64,000 nt of DNA from Achatina immaculata (taxonomy: Eukaryota; Mollusca; Gastropoda; Stylommatophora; Achatinidae), in assembly GCA_009760885.1 (NCBI GenBank), contig CM019709.1, positions 34,868,126-34,932,125 on the forward strand, in the 5' to 3' direction. Both the position numbers and the translations under genes were made by a program. The first letter of the stretch is position 1, and each line of letters opens with the position of its first letter. Below are positions 59,949 through 64,000 of the stretch, in pieces. The notes beneath the pieces are model-generated. The model was not told the origin of the DNA, made no database searches, and saw only the letters and a list, made by a program, of their open reading frames with translations.

Positions 59949-60095
59949 CACAATGCTTGATGCTCTTAGGGGCTATGATTGCTGGAGGTGGCCAACTTTC
60001 GGGTTTGGTAACACGCAATTTGCCTTCATGAACGGAGTCCGCCAGTGCACTTTGGGTGATGTAGTCTTCCCTCCATTCAATGTGTGCACCGAAAA
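59949..60095 (-). CDS. Candidate exon of an unrecognised minus-strand gene
   Basis: An open block between a TGCAG acceptor and a GTAAGA donor reads IEWREDYITQSALADSVHEG, then LRVTKPESWPPPAIIAPKS. It is free of repeat-family text and has protein-like composition, but I recognise no family and it does not match the phase of the exon at 55513. Could be chance. Confidence 0.3.
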
Positions 60096-60184
60096 CTGCA
60101 CTGACTGTCTTTGCTTATCTGTTGCCTGTTTATGTAGGCTTCAAGCATTTTTCTAAAAAACGCATATAAACCGCAGCATATCTT

Positions 60185-60602
60185 CTTCTTCCTTTCTCCC
60201 TGGAACTGTGACCTGGTGTTATTTTGCCGTCGACGCGGCGAAGATGTTGAGGCATAGAATTGTGTCGACCTGGGGGCTAGTTAGGGCGGCTATTTTTTTT
60301 TTTTCAGTCCCTTCGTGGAGCTAGCGAGCAGTGAGTGTACAATTCTTCTTTACCATACTCGACCACCATGGAGCTATGTCGATTTTTAGCCAGCCTGGGC
60401 TTGTTACTGTGGGCACCATTGGTGAGATGGGACAGAGTCTTGATCAGTCATGGTTCGCAACCCTGACGCTATCATGTCAGTTATGGGTCGCAACCCTGAC
60501 GCTATCATGTCAGTTATGGGTCGCAACCCTGACGCTATCATGTCAGTTATGGGTCGCTGATTGCCAAATGGGTTAGGGTCTTCGCTCCTCCCCTCCCCCC
60601 AC
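60185..60602 (+). mobile_element. Dispersed repeat S3 with a 33-bp triplication
   Basis: 'CTCCCTGGAACTGTGACCTG', 'GCGAAGATGTTGAGGCATAG', 'CTCGACCACCATGGAGC' and the tail. Near 60447-60558 the segment GGGTCGCAACCCTGACGC plus TATCATGTCAGTTAT is present three times, while other S3 copies have one. Confidence 0.75.
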
Positions 60603-60607
60603 AAACA

Positions 60608-60905
60608 CAGCTTCTTCTTCTTCTTCTTCTTCTTCTTCTTCAGCTTTCCAAGTCATTAAGACCCATTTCTGCATATTAACTTCGTATCCATTCTTCTCTT
60701 TTCCAAATCTTCTCTCTCCATTTGGTGACACCAATTTCTTTTATATCCTCTTCTATGTTGTCTTTCCATCTCTGTCTTGATCTACCCTTTGTCTTGTTTC
60801 CCTTATCTCTTGTACATATATACTTTCCTTTTTTCTGTTCTCTTCTATTTTTTTCTACATGGCCCAACCAACGCAATCTGTTCAGTTTCAAGACATCTGT
60901 AATTC
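60608..60905 (-). mobile_element. LINE-C 3' fragment with (TTC)n
   Basis: (TTC)n at 60611-60641. The minus strand encodes MKLNRLRWLGHVEKNRREQK, RDKGNKTKGRSRQRWKDNI and EIGVTKWREKIWKREEWIRS. Confidence 0.8.
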
Positions 60906-60919
60906 GTTGGGATTCAAAT

Positions 60920-62998
60920 ACCAGAACAATACAGTATAGAAGTGAAAAACCGTTTCAAAATCCTGATTGCTGTACAGGAGGATATGACACCAGATGAACT
61001 GACAACGCAAGCCAGAGATATATTAATAACAACAGCTAAAGACGTGGTTCCAGTAAAGAAAACACAAAAATGGATAGATTACAACAAGCACACTAGAACT
61101 GACAAAATAAAGTAGAGAAATGAAGACTTAATGGAAAGTGATAAACAACAACAAAGAGGAATATAAATCTTTAACAAAAGAAATACGAAGAAATATAAGA
61201 AAAGACAAAAAAGCAATACATACAAGATTGTTCTGAAAGAATAGAAGGACATCAGAAGTGTGGAAGGAATGCTTAAAGAAATGAAGACATTGACGAGAGA
61301 TGTCACACCTAAGCTAAACGTAATTTGTGACGAGATGGGGAATACCTAGACAGAGACAGAGGAAATTCTAGAAGAACTGGAAAGAATATTGCAGAGGAAT
61401 ATATGAAACAACTAACTGTGAAAGCAGAAATCAACAGTATGAATTATTATTGGAGGAGAAAGAATCGGAACCGACAATAGAAGAAGTTTTATGGCAATAC
61501 AGAATCTGAAAAATGGTAAATCACCAGGATGTGATGAGATAACAGCTGAACCTATAAAAGCAGGAGGAAAGGAGTGTGCAACAATCTATCATGCACTATG
61601 TAAAAAGATATGGCATTCAGGTATTTGACCAAAAGAATGGAAAAGAACTGTATTGAAACCACTGCCAAAAAAGGGTAACCAGAAATTATGCACAAACTAC
61701 AGAACTGTTGCCCTGATTAGTCATGCCAGTAAAATTCTGCTAAAAATCGTAATGGGTAGACTTCGTAAGAAAATAGAAGAAGAAGTCAATATGGTCCAAG
61801 CTGGTTTTAGGCAAGGAAGAGGATCAAGAGATCATATATTCAATATAAGATTAATAATAGAGAAATGCAGAGAGTTTAATGTGAATCTATATTAATCTTT
61901 TATAGACTATTCAAAAGCATTTGATTGTGTACAACACCAGAAACTCTGGGAAATAAATGAAAAAATGGGATTTCCAACACATTTGATATAATTAACATCA
62001 CTGCTGTATCTAGACCAACAGGCAGCAGTAAGAATAAATGGTGAAACAACAACCTGGTTTGACATAAAGCAAGGGATCCGTCAGGGGTGCATATTGTCGC
62101 CTTACTTATTTAACTTGTATACTGAAAATATAATGAAGAATGTTAGAGAAGACGTAGACAAAGAATATTATGATGCCATAACAATTGGAGGTTATGAAAT
62201 ACCAGAAATTATATATGCTGATGACACAGTATTACTGTCCACAACACAAAAAAGGAATGGAAAAACTAATTATGTTAGTCCATAAGAACAGCGAAGAGCA
62301 AACCCTCTATCTTAATGCAAAGAAAACTAAAGTGATGACAACTGACAAAACAAATAAGGCAGCTGAAATATATATCTTGGAGGAAAAGTTGGAAGAAGCT
62401 GAGAGTTTTGAATATCTTGGATCACTGCTAACTGATAATGGAGATACAATGAGGGAAATTAAAAGGAGGACATCTATTGCTCTTCAGAAAGTAAAACTAA
62501 AGTAGCTGTGGAGAGGAACAGACAGAACTACAAAAATAAGACTTTTAAGGACATGCATCTTTCCCATCGCAACATATGCCTGTGAGACGTGGACACTTAA
62601 CAAAACAGCTGTGAAACACATAAATGCCTTTGAATGTTTAATGCTACAGAAGAGTTCTTCAGATATCATGGACACAAAGAATAACAAATATATCCATACT
62701 ACAAGAACTTAATATTGAAGAAGGTTGGCTAGTAAAAAGCATTAAACAAAGAAAACAAAAATATTTTGGACACATTAAACGTCATGATAATCTAAAGAAG
62801 ACCGTCTTTAAAGGGCACATAATAGGAAAAAGAAAGAGAGGAAGACCAAGGCGAAGATGGATGAAAGACATCGTTGATGATCTGCAAATGGATACATCAG
62901 CAGCTGGGCATCTTGCTCAAAACCGAGTGGCCTACAGGTGTGCTGATAGGGAGGCAAAGTTCCGCAAGGGACATGCAAATGAATGAATGAATGAGTGA
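60920..62998 (+). pseudogene. LINE-A reverse transcriptase, longest copy, inactive
   Basis: Reads from 'IPEQYSIEVKNRFKILIAVQ' through a linker to the reverse transcriptase: LKNGKSPGCDEITAEPIKAG, KPLPKKGNQKLCTNYRTVAL, QAGFRQGRGSRDHIFNIR, FIDYSKAFD, GIRQGC followed by LSPYLFNLY, and IIYADDTVLL near 62205. The C-terminus has 'EAESFEYLGSLLTDNGDTM', [11 protein letters not shown] and GHANE. Stops or shifts occur near 61345, 61625, 61893, 61990 and 62255. The 5' endonuclease part is absent. The 3' end is a (TGAA)n tail at 62984-63010. The family looks RTE- or jockey-like; the clade is not settled. Confidence 0.85.
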
Positions 62999-62999
62999 A

Positions 63000-63690
63000 T
63001 GAATGAATGGAATTTAAATAAGCTGTTCAGTTCAGTGTTCTTTCTAGCTTTCCGTTCTCCACTGTTGGTATCCTTTATCGGCCCAAAGATTCTTCTTAAG
63101 ATCTTGTTCTCAAAGATTTGCAATTATTGTTCATCTTTCTTTGGTGTACTCCACGTTTTTGATCCATTCATGATAGCTGGTCTTATTTTAGTTTTGCAGA
63201 TTGTTATTTTGGTGTTTTGGGACAGAATTTTGGATTTTAACAGATATTGCAAGGCAGAATATATTTTATTCCCTATCTGTATTCAGCTTTTAATTTCCTC
63301 ACTTACTATGTTGCTTCTGTTGAAAGACGTGCCTAGAGTTTTGTATATTTCTGCTTTCCTAAAGATCATATCTCCAACATTTATATAATCTGGATCATTC
63401 TGTCTCTGATGTCTTGATATCTTCATTATTCTGTCTTATCTTGGTTAATGGTCAGACCCACTTTTAGTGCCACATCTCTCATGCGTATGTTGGTACAAGT
63501 ATTAGTGATTTCTTGCATAGTTTCCCCCCACTAGATCGATGTCGTCAGCGTATCCTAGTATTTTAGCTTGTATTTCTGTACTGCTTTGTACTTTCACTCT
63601 TCTGATTGCCTTTAAAAATACGGTAATATAATAAAAAATATACATACAGTTCACGCAATCTGTCCTTCGCTGGTGTTGTGTTCTCATCAT
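63000..63690 (-). mobile_element. LINE-C reverse-transcriptase fragment
   Basis: Minus strand: 'STEIQAKILGYADDIDLVGG' (YADD box near 63550), later 'ENKILRRIFGPIKDTNSGER' and 'ARKNTELNSLFKFHS' near 63010-63115. The text between is degraded. It faces the LINE-A copy tail to tail across shared GAAT repeats. Confidence 0.8.
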
Positions 63691-63834
63691 AGTGAAAAGG
63701 GTTGATGAAAGTACTTGTATGTATTGTCAGTGTCGAAAAGGTATAAACAAAGCATTTCAGATGTGAAGCAGACATCCTTCAGTGTTGAAAGAAGGACAGC
63801 AATGTTATTTATACTTCTAGTATTTTTTATATTT

Positions 63835-64000
63835 TTCAGTTTACCCATACAACATTTTCTTCACAAAACCTTGTTCTTACTCATTTAATGTTTTCTTCAC
63901 AAAACCTTGTTCTTGCTTATATAACGTTTTCTTCACAAAATCTTGTTCCTGCTCATATAGCATTTTCTTCACAAAACCTTGTTCTTGCTCATATAACATT
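63835..64000 (+). repeat. 36-bp minisatellite running off the window
   Basis: Units 'TTTTCTTCACAAAACCTTG' plus TTCTTGCTCATATAACA, at least four, continuing past the right edge. Confidence 0.9.

Overview
This window is eukaryotic, from an animal nuclear genome. Host genes are split into short exons with GT..AG junctions, introns run to several kilobases, and most of the remaining DNA is dead transposons, SINEs and minisatellites. The mix (RTE/jockey-type LINE tails, a Penelope-like element with a GIY-YIG endonuclease, piggyBac, mariner and Tc1 remnants, tRNA-derived SINEs) together with ciliary and meiotic genes fits an invertebrate, perhaps a mollusc or another lophotrochozoan. I cannot name the species. 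All homology calls come from reading translations and remembered families; no search was run. Three host genes can be assembled from splice-consistent exons. (1) On the minus strand, 14568 back to 8677, are six exons of an RNF212/ZIP3-type meiotic RING protein; its C-terminal end is not found. (2) On the plus strand, 18672 to 42763, is a complete eight-exon CCDC113 (CFAP263) coiled-coil gene predicting 380 residues, close to the usual length. (3) On the minus strand, 51905 back to 49077, are the last two exons of a CFAP90 (C5orf49)-like microtubule inner protein, with a possible upstream exon at 55373-55513. RNF212 and CCDC113 lie head to head; CCDC113 and CFAP90 lie tail to tail, so two axonemal genes are neighbours. 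Layout: 0-8 kb holds a piggyBac pseudogene, SINEs, LINE tails and a pair of dispersed repeats. 8-15 kb is RNF212 with LINEs in its introns. 15-18 kb is a decayed Penelope-like element between the two promoters. 18.6-42.8 kb is CCDC113, whose introns carry most of the arrays. 43-49 kb holds arrays, SINEs and a long palindrome. 49-56 kb is the CFAP90 locus with a Tc1 copy and a two-state minisatellite. 56-64 kb is mostly LINE fragments, including the longest reverse transcriptase. The most interesting signal is how tandem repeats have grown inside and beside functional sequence. A segment of CCDC113 covering the last part of exon 3, all of exon 4, a SINE and two minisatellites is tandemly duplicated (28078-31922 and 31923-34838), giving two identical, frame-neutral copies of exon 4. 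One minisatellite in the duplicated segment repeats the exon 4 5' splice junction, and another was seeded by the 3' end of a SINE. The truncated second exon 3 sits behind about 1.2 kb without an AG dinucleotide; the first AG after it lies exactly on an in-frame codon boundary. In two copies of one dispersed repeat 4 kb apart, the same internal segment has expanded independently into different arrays.
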